Positions 44,088-54,476 of a DNA stretch of 64,000 bases are shown piece by piece. Position 1 is the stretch's first letter, and every line of letters begins with the position of its first letter. The position numbers were made by a program, and so were the translations under genes. Below the pieces are notes generated by a model. The model saw nothing but the letters and a program-made list of their open reading frames with translations, made no database searches and was not told the origin of the DNA. The DNA is taken from positions 1,364,001 to 1,428,000 of the forward strand of contig NZ_CP129381.1 of the NCBI RefSeq assembly GCF_030435705.1, written 5' to 3'. This DNA is from Rhizobium sp. SSA_523. Lineage in GTDB: Bacteria > Pseudomonadota > Alphaproteobacteria > Rhizobiales > Rhizobiaceae.

Positions 44088-45755
44088 TCACTCAATGTCG
44101 AAGGCAGCCGTCACCAGCCGCCGCGTATAATCCGTCTGCGGGTTGGAAAGCACCTCGTTCACCGAGCCCTCCTCCACGATCCGGCCATGCTGCATGACGA
44201 TGATGCGGTGGCATAGCGCCCGCACCACCTTGAGATCGTGGGAAATGAACAGATAGCTGAGGCCGCGCTCATCCTGCAGCCGGCGCAGGAGGTCTATGAT
44301 CTGCGCCTGGACGGAGAGATCGAGCGCTGAGGTCGGCTCATCGAGAAGGATGAATTCCGGCTCCAGCGCCAGGGCGCGCGCGATCGCGATCCGCTGCCGC
44401 TGGCCGCCGGAAAATTCATGCGGAAAGCGTGACAGGATGTCGACGGGCATGCCGGCGGCATCGAGTGCGTCCCGCACAAGCTCCACCCGCTCCCTTCGGG
44501 TTTTGCCGATGGCATTGACGACAAGGCCCTCCTCGATGATCTGACCGATCGTCATGCGGGGGTTGAGCGAGGCGAAAGGATCCTGAAAGACGATCTGCAT
44601 GCGGGAGCGCAAGGGCCGCATTGCCTTGCGGGTGCGGCCGTCGACGCGCTCCCCGTCGAATTCGATCTCGGCCGAGACCGGCTCGTTAAGCCTTAGCAGC
44701 GACTGGCCAAAGGTCGTCTTGCCGGAGCCGGATTCGCCGACGATGCCCAAAGTCTCGTGGCGCCGCAGCGTGAGGCCGAGATCATCCACCGCCACGAGTT
44801 CGCGCAGGTCCGGCTTGAAGAAGCCGCCATGCCGCATCATGAAGGACACTTTCACCTTGCGGGCCGTCAAAAGCGGCGGGGCGCCTTCGGGCAGCGGCGA
44901 GGCCCGGCCATGCGGTTCGGAGCCCAGCAGCTTTTTCGTATAAGGATGGCGCGGATAGGCGAAGATCTCCGCAACCGTATTATGTTCGCGCATCTCGCCA
45001 TGCTGCATCACATAGACATAATCCGAGAATTTGCGGACGATGGTCAGGTCATGGGTGATCAGCACCACGGCCATGCCGCGCGCCTGCTGCAGGTCGCGGA
45101 TCAGGTTGAGGATCTGCGCCTGCACCGTCACATCGAGCGCCGTGGTCGGCTCATCGGCGATCAACACATCCGGATCGTTCGAGAGCGCCATGGCAATCAT
45201 CACGCGCTGCCGCTGCCCGCCCGAAAGCTGATGCGGATACTGATTGAGCCGGGCTTCCGGCTCGGCGATCTGCACCTGCCGCAACAGGTCGAGCGCGCGG
45301 GCCTCTGCCGCGGCCTTGCTGATGCGGGAATGCACCCGGATCGCCTCGACGATCTGTCTGCCGATCGTGTAGAGCGGATTGAGCGAACTCATCGGCTCCT
45401 GGAAGATCATCGAAATGCGATTGCCGCGCAGCGCCCGGCGGGCGCGGGGCGAGAACTGCAGGATATTCTGGCCGTCAAAGGCAATCTGCGCGGAGGGCGC
45501 CACTGTGGCCCGCTTGGTCAGAAGTCCCATCACCGTGCGCGCGGTCACCGATTTTCCGGAGCCGGATTCTCCGACAATGGCGATCGTCTCGCCCCGATAG
45601 AGTTGGAAGGAGACATCCTTCACGGCCTGGACGGTTCTATGCTCGACCGTGAAGGTCACCGCGACGTGGCGCGCATCCAGGATCGGTGTTCCGGCTCTGG
45701 CTGCATGGTCGAAGCGCATGGGAGGCGCAAATGTGTTCGGTCGAGCAAGCGTCAT
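44088..45755 (-). CDS. agpD: Fused double ABC ATPase of the alpha-galactoside importer (AgpD-like)
   Basis: 555 residues with two ATPase halves: [11 protein letters not shown] / LSGGQRQR / [12 protein letters not shown] and [11 protein letters not shown] / FSGGQRQR / [12 protein letters not shown]. Both Walker B motifs are complete. The linker (about residues 270-310) carries the oligopeptide-type extension [20 protein letters not shown] precedes the ATG at 45755, and 13 bases separate it from the permease gene. The gene order with its neighbours matches the rhizobial agp operon; the symbol rests on that order. Confidence 0.88.
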   Translation of the reverse strand: MTLARPNTFAPPMRFDHAARAGTPILDARHVAVTFTVEHRTVQAVKDVSFQLYRGETIAIVGESGSGKSVTARTVMGLLTKRATVAPSAQIAFDGQNILQFSPRARRALRGNRISMIFQEPMSSLNPLYTIGRQIVEAIRVHSRISKAAAEARALDLLRQVQIAEPEARLNQYPHQLSGGQRQRVMIAMALSNDPDVLIADEPTTALDVTVQAQILNLIRDLQQARGMAVVLITHDLTIVRKFSDYVYVMQHGEMREHNTVAEIFAYPRHPYTKKLLGSEPHGRASPLPEGAPPLLTARKVKVSFMMRHGGFFKPDLRELVAVDDLGLTLRRHETLGIVGESGSGKTTFGQSLLRLNEPVSAEIEFDGERVDGRTRKAMRPLRSRMQIVFQDPFASLNPRMTIGQIIEEGLVVNAIGKTRRERVELVRDALDAAGMPVDILSRFPHEFSGGQRQRIAIARALALEPEFILLDEPTSALDLSVQAQIIDLLRRLQDERGLSYLFISHDLKVVRALCHRIIVMQHGRIVEEGSVNEVLSNPQTDYTRRLVTAAFDIE

Positions 45756-45768
45756 CTGCGGGTCCTCC

Positions 45769-46899
45769 TCAATAGGGATCGACGGCATCGCGCAGTCCGT
45801 CGCCCAGCGCATTGAAGGCGAAGACGGCAACCAGCACGAAAGCGACGGGAGAGAGGATCCAGGGATAGGAGCCGATCACCGAATAGGTCGCGGTGTCCTG
45901 CAGCATCAGACCCCAGGACATCAGTGGCGGCTTGACCGCAAATCCCAGGAAACCCAGAAAGGATTCCAGCAGAATGACGGTCGGGATATACAGGCTGACC
46001 GCCACGATCACATGGCTCAGCACATTGGGCAGGATATGCTGGAAGATGATGCGCCAGTCGCTTGCTCCCACCGCAATGGCTGCCCGCACATAGTCGATAC
46101 GCGCGAGAGCCAGCGTCTTGCCGCGCACCTCGCGTGACATCTGCGCCCAGCCCAGCGCCGACATGACAACGACCACGAACGTGAGGAACACATGTGTGGG
46201 TGCGGTTACCGGGATCAGCGATGTGAGCGCCAGATAGAGCGGCAGTTGCGGGAAGGCCAGGACGATATCTACGAAACGCTGGATCCAGGCATCCGCAACA
46301 CCGCCGAAATAGCCGGAGATCAGCCCGACACTGGTGCCGATGGCCGTGACGATGGCAACGACGCTGAGGGCAATGGCGAGCGAAATACGAGAACCGTGGA
46401 TGGCGCGGGAGAGGACGTCGCGACCGAATTTGTCCGTACCCAGCAGATGCACCGGCTGGCCATCCATCGTGCCGAAGAAATGGCGGTCAGCGGGAATGAG
46501 ACCGAACAGCCGGTAGGGAGCGCCCTTCACGAAAAAGCCAAGCAAGCGCGGATGATCGAGATCCGGTCCGACAATCGGCTGGAACGTCACCGGGTCCAGA
46601 TTGCCGGTCTCCGCGCTGGCATAGACGCGGGGCCGCAGGCTCAGAACGCCATCCTTGTCGCGAAAGCGGATCACCTGCGGCGGCGAAAAGCTCTCCTGCG
46701 TTTCCAACGGGTCCATCGGCGCAAAGAACTCGGCGAATACCGCCATGATCACCAGGATGGCAACCAGGACCAGACCCATCATGCCGGTGAAGGAGCGGCG
46801 AAAACGGCGCCAGACAAGCGCGCTGTAGCTTTCGTTGCGATGGACAGGGCGCCGTGTCTCGGCGGGACGAACAGTCGTGTTCGTGTCGGTTTCGTTCAT
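45769..46899 (-). CDS. agpC: ABC permease of the alpha-galactoside importer (AgpC-like)
   Basis: 376 residues, OppC family. As in the other sugar-type importer of this window, a long periplasmic loop lies between helices 1 and 2 (about residues 60-150, with SPPQVIRFRDKDGVLSLRP). The EAA loop is YVRAAIAVGASDWRIIFQHILPNVLSH. The ATG at 46899 is ten bases after the upstream stop; the ATG at 46968 lies inside the AgpB-like gene and is unlikely. Confidence 0.88.
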   Translation of the reverse strand: MNETDTNTTVRPAETRRPVHRNESYSALVWRRFRRSFTGMMGLVLVAILVIMAVFAEFFAPMDPLETQESFSPPQVIRFRDKDGVLSLRPRVYASAETGNLDPVTFQPIVGPDLDHPRLLGFFVKGAPYRLFGLIPADRHFFGTMDGQPVHLLGTDKFGRDVLSRAIHGSRISLAIALSVVAIVTAIGTSVGLISGYFGGVADAWIQRFVDIVLAFPQLPLYLALTSLIPVTAPTHVFLTFVVVVMSALGWAQMSREVRGKTLALARIDYVRAAIAVGASDWRIIFQHILPNVLSHVIVAVSLYIPTVILLESFLGFLGFAVKPPLMSWGLMLQDTATYSVIGSYPWILSPVAFVLVAVFAFNALGDGLRDAVDPY

Positions 46900-46909
46900 G
46901 GCCAGCACC

Positions 46910-47917
46910 TCACGCCCTCCCGAATTGACGGACCCGCGGATCCAGCAGTGCCAGCAGCATGTCGGCAATGATATTGCCGACCACCAGGGTTGTCGCCAGC
47001 ACCATCATGAAGGTCGCCGTGACATAGACATCCCCGACCGCCATGGAGCCGACGATCGCGGGACCCACGGTCGGCAGGGCAAAGATAATGGCGGTTTCGA
47101 TTTCGCCGCTCAGCATATAGGGCAGCACCACACCCTGATACATCACGAGCGGGTGCAGCGCGTTCGGCACGGCATGGCGCAGGATCACGGCACCTTCCGA
47201 GAGCCCCTTTGCCCGCGCCGTTTCGACATATTGCGCGTTCAGCGTGTCGAGCAGATTGCCGCGCATTACCCGCATATTATAGGCAAGGCCGCCGAAGACG
47301 GCGATGGCAACCACCGGCCAGACATGCTGGACAAGGTCCACGAGCTTGCCAATGGACCAGGGCGCCCCGCCGTAATGCGGCGAGAAAAAGCTGCCGATCT
47401 CCGAGACATCGAAGTGGAACACCATGAGATAGACCAACACCAGCGCCATGAGAAAGCGGGGAATGGTCATGCCGAGAAAGGACACGGCAGAGAGAAGATT
47501 GTCGATCCAGGAATATTGGCGGGTGGCCGCCCATATGCCGAAGGTGATGCCCAGTAGCGAGGCCAGGATGTGGCAGACAAGCGCCAGCGCCAAGGTACGC
47601 GGCAACCTTTCGCCCACCACCTCTGCCACCGGCTTGTTGTAGTAGAAACTGTAGCCGAAATCGCCGCGCGTCACGATGCCGGTGATCCAGCGGAGATACT
47701 GCATGGGGATGGGTTGATCGAGCCCGTGCTCCACCCGGTAGGCCTTTGCCTGCGCTTCCGCCTGCTCGAAGGAGGCACCGCCCTGGTTCATCAGCTGCGA
47801 GCGGATGTGATCCGCGTAATCGCCCGGCGGCGCCTGGATGATAGCGAAGGTGACGACGCTCAGGATCAGTAGCACCGGCACGGCCGAAGCGATCCGCGTC
47901 AGGAGAAATCTCAGCAT
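46910..47917 (-). CDS. agpB: ABC permease of the alpha-galactoside importer (AgpB-like)
   Basis: 335 residues, OppB family, six helices. It opens with LRFLLTRIASAVPVLLILSVVTFAIIQAPPGDY; the EAA loop is YVETARAKGLSEGAVILRHAVPNALHPLV. It lies 88 bases after the binding-protein stop. Confidence 0.88.
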   Translation of the reverse strand: MLRFLLTRIASAVPVLLILSVVTFAIIQAPPGDYADHIRSQLMNQGGASFEQAEAQAKAYRVEHGLDQPIPMQYLRWITGIVTRGDFGYSFYYNKPVAEVVGERLPRTLALALVCHILASLLGITFGIWAATRQYSWIDNLLSAVSFLGMTIPRFLMALVLVYLMVFHFDVSEIGSFFSPHYGGAPWSIGKLVDLVQHVWPVVAIAVFGGLAYNMRVMRGNLLDTLNAQYVETARAKGLSEGAVILRHAVPNALHPLVMYQGVVLPYMLSGEIETAIIFALPTVGPAIVGSMAVGDVYVTATFMMVLATTLVVGNIIADMLLALLDPRVRQFGRA

Positions 47918-48005
47918 GTCGTCCTCATCAATGGCGGCACTGGCCGCGTGACGCTCTTGTCCGGCCGCGCTTCACGCGCGACCGGTCTTGTCTTGAGGAG
48001 GAGAC

Positions 48006-50093
48006 CTATTGAGCGGGACCTGCAGCACCCGGTTTGCCCGGCAATTGCTGCGGGAAAAGCTCGTATTTGCCCTGCTTGTCCTTCGCCACCCAGACCCGTT
48101 CCCGCATGATCGAATCCTCCGCCCAGTTGAACATGTAGATCGGCGTGCCCGGCGGAATGTTGGAGAAGCGCTTGTTGATGATCAGCGCGCCCGGATATTC
48201 GGTAAGGCCGATCGTGTAGAGGTTCTGGGTGTAGAGTTTCTGATACTGTTTCATCAGTTCAGCCCGCTCGGCATTGTCCTGCGAGGCGATGAAGCGATTG
48301 ACCAGATCAACCATCTGCTGCTCGAAGGGCAGGATATCGAGAGCCTGGCCTTCCGGGGCCCGGTGGTGCCAACTGGTGCGGGGCCCGACCGGTGCAAGCT
48401 GTTCGGTATTCTGCACGACCGAAGCCAGTTCGGAGCTGTTACGCCGCACGGCCCAGTCGAAGCGGCCTGAATAATGGGCAGCATCGCGCTGGTTGACATC
48501 CAGCGAATTCAGCACCACGCGGATGCCGAGTTTTGCCATCTGACCGACAAGTCCTTCAGCAAGGCTCTTGTCCGTCGTGTAAGCATTGTTGACGAGAAGA
48601 ACGATTTCAACATCCTGCCCGCCGGCAGTGCCCTTGGGGAAATTGACCACGCCGTCATTGTCGGTGTCGACAAGACCCAGCTTCTTCAGCGTCGTCTTGG
48701 CGGCTTCCAGATCATAGGGATAATACACCGTCGATTTGCGGTCGTAGAAGCTCGTGCCGGAGGAGAGGCCGCCGGGATAGATCGCAGTGAACGGTCCCTT
48801 GACCAGGCTATCGCCGACAGCCTTGCGATCGATGGCAGAAGTGATCGCTTGGCGGAATTCCAGGTTGCGGTTCAACACGCGAACCGCCTGCTCCCGTTCA
48901 TCGGGCGCACCCCAGCCATTGGCGGAGAAGTTCATGATAAGGTTATAGCCGATCAGTCGCTGACCAAAGGCCAGACGCGCCGGCGCACTGGGCTCTGCCG
49001 CGCGCTTCAGCGATGCCACGAAATTTTCCGGCTGTTCGAGATTGGAGAAATCACCGGAACCGGCCACCGCCTGCACGTCACGATCCGCCCAGGTGGAAAG
49101 CTTGTAGTGCATTTCATCGAGATAAGGCAGCTGCTGGCCCTTCTCGTCGACTTTCCAGTAATAGGGGTTGCGGCGCAGGACGATGATATCGTCCGGACGA
49201 TAAGCGACCGGCACCCAGGCGCCCATGACGGGCATGTTCATATAGTCGGCGGGATAGGCGTTCTTGAACTGCTCATAGGTATTCTTGGAATATTTCGGAT
49301 GCTTCGGCTTCAGCATATGCGCCGGGCCGGGGCAGAAGCTGCCATAGGCCATGGTGTAGAGATATTGCTTGGGAAAAGCCGCCTTGAAAGTCCATTCGAC
49401 CGTGTAATCATCGACCTTGCGCAGGGTTGTGCCCTCGCCGAAAGCCTCTGGTGAGGCACCGCCACCCAGCGGCGAGACATTGGGATCCAGCACCGCATCA
49501 TCCCAGTAGAACATCACGTCATCGGCGGTGAAGGCAACGCCGTCGGACCATCTGGCGCCCTTGACCAGATGCATTGTCAGCTTGTGGCCATCGGTCGACC
49601 ACTCCCAGCTCCTGGCGAGGTTTGGCAGCGGTTCGGTATCCTTGGCATCGACCTGGAACAGCGGCGCGGTGCGCGTCAGGCATTCGGACAGGCCGATATC
49701 GATGCCGCCCCATCCCTGGCTCTGGCCGGCCATATAGTTCCAGCCCTCCGGGCGCCCGCCAATCACATGGCGCATGGTATCGCCATAGACACCGGCGCCA
49801 TCCGGCATATTGCCCGTCTTGTAGACCAGAGGCTCCTCCGGCAGACGGTCCTTCAGCGGCGGAAGCTTGCCGGTCTTTTCGAATTTCTCGACCACCCATT
49901 CAGGCTCGCTATAGGAAGGCAGGGCCTTGAATTCGAGAATGGAATCGCGCGCCACATAGGTGATCTTGCCTTGCGCCGGCAAAGCCGCGGGTTCCGGCGG
50001 CGTGCCGGTTTCGAAAGCATGCGCATGGAGCGCAAAGAAAGACGCGCCGAGACCGAGCGCCGCGATCCTGTGCAATCTGCGGTATTGATGCAT
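48006..50093 (-). CDS. agpA: Alpha-galactoside periplasmic binding protein (AgpA-like)
   Basis: 695 residues, SBP_bac_5 family, far longer than peptide-binding members and matching the size of rhizobial AgpA, which binds melibiose and raffinose. The N-terminal signal is RLHRIAALGLGASFFALHAHA. Core segments are LARSWEWSTDGHKLTMHLVKGARWSDGVAFTADDVMFYW. It lies between a GH4 gene and the permease genes. Sugar specificity is inferred from the operon; the fold alone would also fit peptides. Confidence 0.87.
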   Translation of the reverse strand: MHQYRRLHRIAALGLGASFFALHAHAFETGTPPEPAALPAQGKITYVARDSILEFKALPSYSEPEWVVEKFEKTGKLPPLKDRLPEEPLVYKTGNMPDGAGVYGDTMRHVIGGRPEGWNYMAGQSQGWGGIDIGLSECLTRTAPLFQVDAKDTEPLPNLARSWEWSTDGHKLTMHLVKGARWSDGVAFTADDVMFYWDDAVLDPNVSPLGGGASPEAFGEGTTLRKVDDYTVEWTFKAAFPKQYLYTMAYGSFCPGPAHMLKPKHPKYSKNTYEQFKNAYPADYMNMPVMGAWVPVAYRPDDIIVLRRNPYYWKVDEKGQQLPYLDEMHYKLSTWADRDVQAVAGSGDFSNLEQPENFVASLKRAAEPSAPARLAFGQRLIGYNLIMNFSANGWGAPDEREQAVRVLNRNLEFRQAITSAIDRKAVGDSLVKGPFTAIYPGGLSSGTSFYDRKSTVYYPYDLEAAKTTLKKLGLVDTDNDGVVNFPKGTAGGQDVEIVLLVNNAYTTDKSLAEGLVGQMAKLGIRVVLNSLDVNQRDAAHYSGRFDWAVRRNSSELASVVQNTEQLAPVGPRTSWHHRAPEGQALDILPFEQQMVDLVNRFIASQDNAERAELMKQYQKLYTQNLYTIGLTEYPGALIINKRFSNIPPGTPIYMFNWAEDSIMRERVWVAKDKQGKYELFPQQLPGKPGAAGPAQ

Positions 50094-50226
50094 GTCCAGT
50101 CCTCCCTTTCGACGCTGGTGCGCCGCTCCTTAACCCCTGTCTATTTGCGGAAACCCCCTCCCGCAGGATTAGACGTCCAGGCCTTCATCCCTGATCCGGC
50201 CGGCATAGGCGATCGGCTCATCGCCT

Positions 50227-51693
50227 CTAACCGGCGGGGGCCGCCGCGCCCTTGTCCCGACGCATCTCCTCGATCGAGCGCACCGGCTGGCGCGCCGCAC
50301 CATCCCACTCGCGAGTCTTCACCGTCGCGCGTGACAATCGTTCCTGCGCGGCGGGGATCGCCTCGGCATATTGCGGCAGCCAGCGTGCCTGCGCGACGAC
50401 CATCTCATCCACCATCTGCCAAACCTCTTCCGGCGTCGCGACCGCCCCCACCAGCGGATCGTGCAGAACGGCCAGTTTGAGAAGATCGATGTCGCCTGTA
50501 ACGGCGGCATGAACGGACATGCGTTGGACGTTGATCGATGCCGTGCAGGTGGCTGCACAGGCTTCAGGCAGAGTGATACCGGACACCATATTGATGCCGA
50601 AGCGATCGACGAAGCCGGGCGATTCGATGATGGCGTCCGCCGGCAGATTGGTGATCACGCCTGTATTGCGGAGATTGAAATGGCCTCGATAGACCCGGCC
50701 GGTCTCCAGCGCCTCCAGAATATGGCTGGCATGTTCATTGGAACGACGCGCCGGATCGATGGGCCGTCTCGCCTGCTCCAGCGCGCGGGGAAAATCGGTC
50801 TCGAACCAATTGCGTGTTTCGGTCGTGTGCCGCAGGTAGCCGCCGGTTTCGCCATGGATCCAGTCGGACAGGTCGATCCAGCGCGTGATCTCTTCCGGCC
50901 GCTTGCGATACCAGGGCAGATATTCCGAAAGATGCCCATTGCTTTCCGTCGAATAGACGCCGAAGCGCTTCAGGACATCGATGCGCAGCTTCTCCTGCTT
51001 TGCGTAGACCGGATGCGCCTCGAAGGCGGTGATCAACTCCTCTTTGCCGATCCTGCGCCCGTTCAGCCGAAGATCGACGAACCATGTCTGATGGTTGATG
51101 CCGGAGCAAATATAGTCCAGCTCCTTGACCGACGAGGCTCCCAGGACTTCTGCAATCTGGGCGGCGCCGTGCTGCACCCCGTGGCAGAGGCCGACCGTAT
51201 CGACCTTGCCATATTCGATGGCCGCCCAGGTATTCATCGCCATCGGGTTCGCATAGTTCAGGAAGCGCGCGCCCGGTGCAGCGACCTCGCGGATATCCTT
51301 GCAGAAATCCAGAATGACCGGGATGTTGCGCTGACCATAGAGAATGCCGCCCGCACAGATCGTATCCCCGACGCATTGATCGACCCCGTATTTCAGCGGA
51401 ATGCGAATGTCGTCCGCATAGGCATCCAGCCCGCCGACCCGGACGCAACTGATGACGTAGCGCGCACCCTCCAGAGCACGTCGCCGATCTGTCGTTGCGG
51501 TCACCCGCGTTGGAAGATTGTTGGCCTCCACGATGCGCTCCAGGATGGCGCGGATCATACCCAGATTATGCTCGCTGATATCGGTCAGAGCGAATTCCAC
51601 ATCCCGGAACTCCGGCACGCAGAGGATGTCGGTAAACAGCTTCTTGGTGAAGCCGACACTTCCGGCGCCGATGATAGCGATTTTGAAACTCAT
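50227..51693 (-). CDS. GH4 alpha-galactosidase (MelA/AgaL family), upstream copy
   Basis: 488 residues. Rossmann start IAIIGAGSVGFTKKLFTDIL; metal ligands in GLCHGVQHGAA (Cys) and SGINHQTWFVD (His); FLNYANPMAMNTWA and TGVITNLPADAIIESP are conserved. It has a basic, alanine-rich tail of about 40 residues after the family end. It is the first gene of the alpha-galactoside operon, 133 bases before agpA. Two GH4 enzymes in one operon may handle different alpha-galactosides or metal conditions. Confidence 0.9.
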   Translation of the reverse strand: MSFKIAIIGAGSVGFTKKLFTDILCVPEFRDVEFALTDISEHNLGMIRAILERIVEANNLPTRVTATTDRRRALEGARYVISCVRVGGLDAYADDIRIPLKYGVDQCVGDTICAGGILYGQRNIPVILDFCKDIREVAAPGARFLNYANPMAMNTWAAIEYGKVDTVGLCHGVQHGAAQIAEVLGASSVKELDYICSGINHQTWFVDLRLNGRRIGKEELITAFEAHPVYAKQEKLRIDVLKRFGVYSTESNGHLSEYLPWYRKRPEEITRWIDLSDWIHGETGGYLRHTTETRNWFETDFPRALEQARRPIDPARRSNEHASHILEALETGRVYRGHFNLRNTGVITNLPADAIIESPGFVDRFGINMVSGITLPEACAATCTASINVQRMSVHAAVTGDIDLLKLAVLHDPLVGAVATPEEVWQMVDEMVVAQARWLPQYAEAIPAAQERLSRATVKTREWDGAARQPVRSIEEMRRDKGAAAPAG

Positions 51694-52119
51694 GCGTACG
51701 ATCCTCCCTGCAAGCGCTGGCCGCGAGAACCGACCTCTTCCTTACGCCCGCCACCTCGCAGTATCGGCCTCACGGAAAGGCCGGAAAACAGGCGTGATAG
51801 AGCGTCAGGTTTCCGCTTGTTCTTGGCTTCTGCTCATGTCGTAAGAGGAGATTACGCATAATCCCGGAGAGCGACAGAGAAGGATTGTGCTTTCATGGGT
51901 AGTTTTGTGCTCCATCATTGCACGGAGGAAGAAGCACATCCTCGGGCAGGATCGAACGCTGCGTCCGGCTTCCGGAACGCGGCAGGCGGCAGTCCATCAG
52001 GTTCCGTGAATGGGGACCCGGACGAGGCGCCAGCCCTGCGGCAGGCACAGGAACAGGTGCGGAGCGAGCCTGCCCAAAGCGCTGCGGAGTGAGAGCGTGG
52101 AGTGATGTCGTTGCCGGAG
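51694..52119. other. Intergenic region without a supported gene
   Basis: This 426-bp stretch should hold the promoter of the alpha-galactoside operon (leftward). A 65-codon frame at 51895-52092 starts without a Shine-Dalgarno and has low-complexity composition, so it is not called. GTAAGAGGAGATTAC at about 51840-51855 has short symmetrical ends. No AraC-type regulator gene such as agpT is here. Confidence 0.5.
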
Positions 52120-53484
52120 CTAGTCCCGCGCGGCCGCCATGGTCAGTGCGGTCTCGATCGCCTGGCCGACCGCAAGAATTGTCCGATCCTTCATGGCCGC
52201 ACCGGCCACCATCAAGCCCACCGGCGCCTCATCGCCTCTATGGCAGGGGATAGACAGGGCACAGCCGTCCAGGAAGTTGATCATGGTGGGATTTCGCAGG
52301 ATCAGGCCGTTTGCCGCGAAAAAGGCCTCGTCGCTCTCGATCAAGGGGCCGAGTTCGGGGGCGATGACCGGTACGGTCGGCATGATCAAAGCATCATAAC
52401 CGGCGATCTGGTCTTCGACCGTCGCAACCCATCGCCGGCGCACATCGAGCGCATCGATGTAATCGGCGGCGGACAATTCCTTGCCGCGCAGAATCCGCAG
52501 CCGTACGCGTGGATCGTAACGATCGCCGAGGTTCTCCAGCAGGTCCTTGTGCCAGGCATAGGCTTCCGGCGCCACCAGCCCTCCCCGTGCATAAATGCCT
52601 GCCACTTCGGAAAAGGCCGGCAGCTCGATCTCCACCACATGCGCGCCATGACGGGAGAGCACCGTCAAGGCGCGGTCGAATGCAGCGGCGACCGTCGCAT
52701 CCATATTGGAGAGAACCACCGTTTGGGGAACTGCCAGACGGAGGCCACGCAGCGGCAGAGGACGACCCGACAGGTGAGCGTTACCGGATAGAACGGCATC
52801 GATGGCGGCGCAGCAGGCGACGCTTGCCGCAATCGGTCCGATCGAATCCAGCGAGGTCGAGAGCGGAACGACGCCCTCGGCGGAGACGCGCCGGGCGGTT
52901 GGCTTGAAGCCGGTCAAACCACAGAGGGCGGCAGGGATGCGGATGGAGCCCCCGGTATCTGTTCCGATCGCCGCCACCGCCATGCCATCGGTGACCGAAA
53001 TTGCCGCGCCGGAGGAGGACCCGCCCGGAATGCGGCCAGTCGCCCGATCGAATGGGTTTCGCGGCGTGCCATAATGCGGATTGATGCCAATGCCGGAAAA
53101 GGCGAATTCGCTCATATTCGTCGTGCCGGTGATCACGGCCCCGGCCGACAGGAGACGCCGCACGACGGGCGAATCCTGCGCAGCTGGTCTGGCATGGGTG
53201 AGAGCAAGGGAGCCGGCCGTCGTTCGCTCCCCCGCCACGTCGAAGAGATCCTTGACGGAGATCGGCAGCCCCTCCAGCAGCGACCGCTTATGGCCGGCGG
53301 CCCGCATGGCATCGGAAGCCTCTGCAAGTTTAAGGCTGCGCTGCGCATTCAGCCGGATAAAGGCCCGTGCGCCCTCCCCGTCCGGGTCGTTGATCCGGTC
53401 CAGAGCCTGCCGGGTCAGACGGTCGGATGTGGTGACGGCTGCATCAAGTTCGGCGGAGACAGTCTGGACGGTAGGGAGGGTCAT
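52120..53484 (-). CDS. Amidase signature-family hydrolase
   Basis: 454 residues. The Ser-cisSer-Lys triad is visible: Lys in GLPISVKDLFDVAG, the cis-serine in GRIPGGSSSGAAI and the nucleophile in GTDTGGSIRIPAAL. Such enzymes hydrolyse amides, ureas or carbamates; GatA itself is excluded because no GatB/GatC neighbours exist. It stands alone between the agp operon and the pca genes. A 16-bp palindrome 135 bases upstream is repeated almost exactly before pcaI, hinting at shared control. Substrate not known. Confidence 0.88.
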   Translation of the reverse strand: MTLPTVQTVSAELDAAVTTSDRLTRQALDRINDPDGEGARAFIRLNAQRSLKLAEASDAMRAAGHKRSLLEGLPISVKDLFDVAGERTTAGSLALTHARPAAQDSPVVRRLLSAGAVITGTTNMSEFAFSGIGINPHYGTPRNPFDRATGRIPGGSSSGAAISVTDGMAVAAIGTDTGGSIRIPAALCGLTGFKPTARRVSAEGVVPLSTSLDSIGPIAASVACCAAIDAVLSGNAHLSGRPLPLRGLRLAVPQTVVLSNMDATVAAAFDRALTVLSRHGAHVVEIELPAFSEVAGIYARGGLVAPEAYAWHKDLLENLGDRYDPRVRLRILRGKELSAADYIDALDVRRRWVATVEDQIAGYDALIMPTVPVIAPELGPLIESDEAFFAANGLILRNPTMINFLDGCALSIPCHRGDEAPVGLMVAGAAMKDRTILAVGQAIETALTMAAARD

Positions 53485-53618
53485 GCGGGGCTTGCTCGGC
53501 TGGCTGCGATTGCGGTGGTTGGAGTGTTAAACCTCGGGCGGGAATAGGCAAGTGTCACCCTGCGTTTTCCCTCGACAGACCCAAGGCGAGGCATGACTGT
53601 GTCCAAGCAAAGATCCGA

Positions 53619-53634
53619 GTTGACGGCTGTCAAC
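53619..53634. promoter_or_regulatory. 16-bp palindrome GTTGACGGCTGTCAAC upstream of the amidase gene
   Basis: Perfect 6-bp arms (GTTGAC, GTCAAC) around GGCT, in the 212-bp gap between the amidase and pcaR genes. Fifteen of 16 bases recur at 54516-54531 in the pcaR-pcaI gap. It may be a shared operator or, because TTGACG can be a -35 box, promoter elements with symmetry. Confidence 0.45.
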
Positions 53635-53696
53635 CGCAACCATCTCCCCCCTCCTCCCTAGGGTCAAATCCTGACTGAGTTTCGGCCCGAATGCCG

Positions 53697-54452
53697 TCAC
53701 GGAAGAACCGGCCGCAATTGCTGCGCAATGCGCCGCAGTGGCTGCAGATAGGCACTGGGCAGATCCATCGCCGGGATCTGCGCGGCGGCAGCACCGATAT
53801 TGAGTGCAGCGACACACTGCCCCTTCGCATTCAGAAGCGGAACGGCAATCGAGCAAAGCCCCCATTCCAGCTCCTGGTCGATCACGGCATAGCCCTGCTG
53901 ACGGATCAAGGCCAGTTCCTCCAGCAACGCACCGATATCGGTTTTCGTCCTCGGCGTCAGCGCCGGGCGGGTTTCCGCCTCAAGACGCGCCCTCGCCTCT
54001 CCCTCCGGCAGATCCGCCAGGAGAACCCGGCCCATGGAGGCGCAATAGGCCGGCAGGCGACTGCCGGCGGTAAGATTGATAGACATGACGCGTTTCTGCG
54101 AGGCCCGCGCAAGGTATACGATTTCGGACCCGTCCAGAACGCTGACAGAGGCGCTCTGGCCGATCTCCTCGGCCAACCGGTCCAGGAAAGGCTGGACGAT
54201 CAGCGCCAGTGGCGCCGCGGAGAGATAGGCATGGCCCAGGCGGAGAATGCGCGGAGTGAGCGAGAAATATTTGCCATCATAGGCGGCATAACCAAGAGCG
54301 GCGAGCGTTAAGAGACAGCGGCGCGCCGTTGCGCGGTCCAGCCCTGCTCGTCCGGCTGCCTCGGTGATGGATAGGCGCGGCTGCGCCTCGCCGAAGGCTT
54401 CAATGACCTTCAGGCCTTTTGCCAGTCCGCCGATGAAATCCGTGTCGCGCAT
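53697..54452 (-). CDS. pcaR: IclR-family regulator of the beta-ketoadipate pathway
   Basis: 251 residues. The N-terminal winged helix is about 10-70 (FIGGLAKGLKVIEAFGEAQPRLSITEAAGRAGLDRATARRCLLTLAALGY, given here in outline) and the effector domain has SVLDGSEIVYLARASQKRVMS, LPAYCASMGRVLLADLP and GYAVIDQELEWGLCSIAVPL, as in PcaR/PcaU. PcaR activates pcaIJF with beta-ketoadipate as inducer. It is divergent from pcaI, and the 127-bp gap contains two boxes resembling the PcaR site, which supports the name. Confidence 0.9.
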   Translation of the reverse strand: MRDTDFIGGLAKGLKVIEAFGEAQPRLSITEAAGRAGLDRATARRCLLTLAALGYAAYDGKYFSLTPRILRLGHAYLSAAPLALIVQPFLDRLAEEIGQSASVSVLDGSEIVYLARASQKRVMSINLTAGSRLPAYCASMGRVLLADLPEGEARARLEAETRPALTPRTKTDIGALLEELALIRQQGYAVIDQELEWGLCSIAVPLLNAKGQCVAALNIGAAAAQIPAMDLPSAYLQPLRRIAQQLRPVLP

Positions 54453-54476
54453 GCTCGCTCTCCTTCATCACATCAT

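Noticed and set aside
51895..52092. A 65-codon frame in the gap upstream of the alpha-galactoside operon
   Set aside because: No ribosome site, low-complexity Ala/Ser/Gly/Gln-rich product, no recognisable family.
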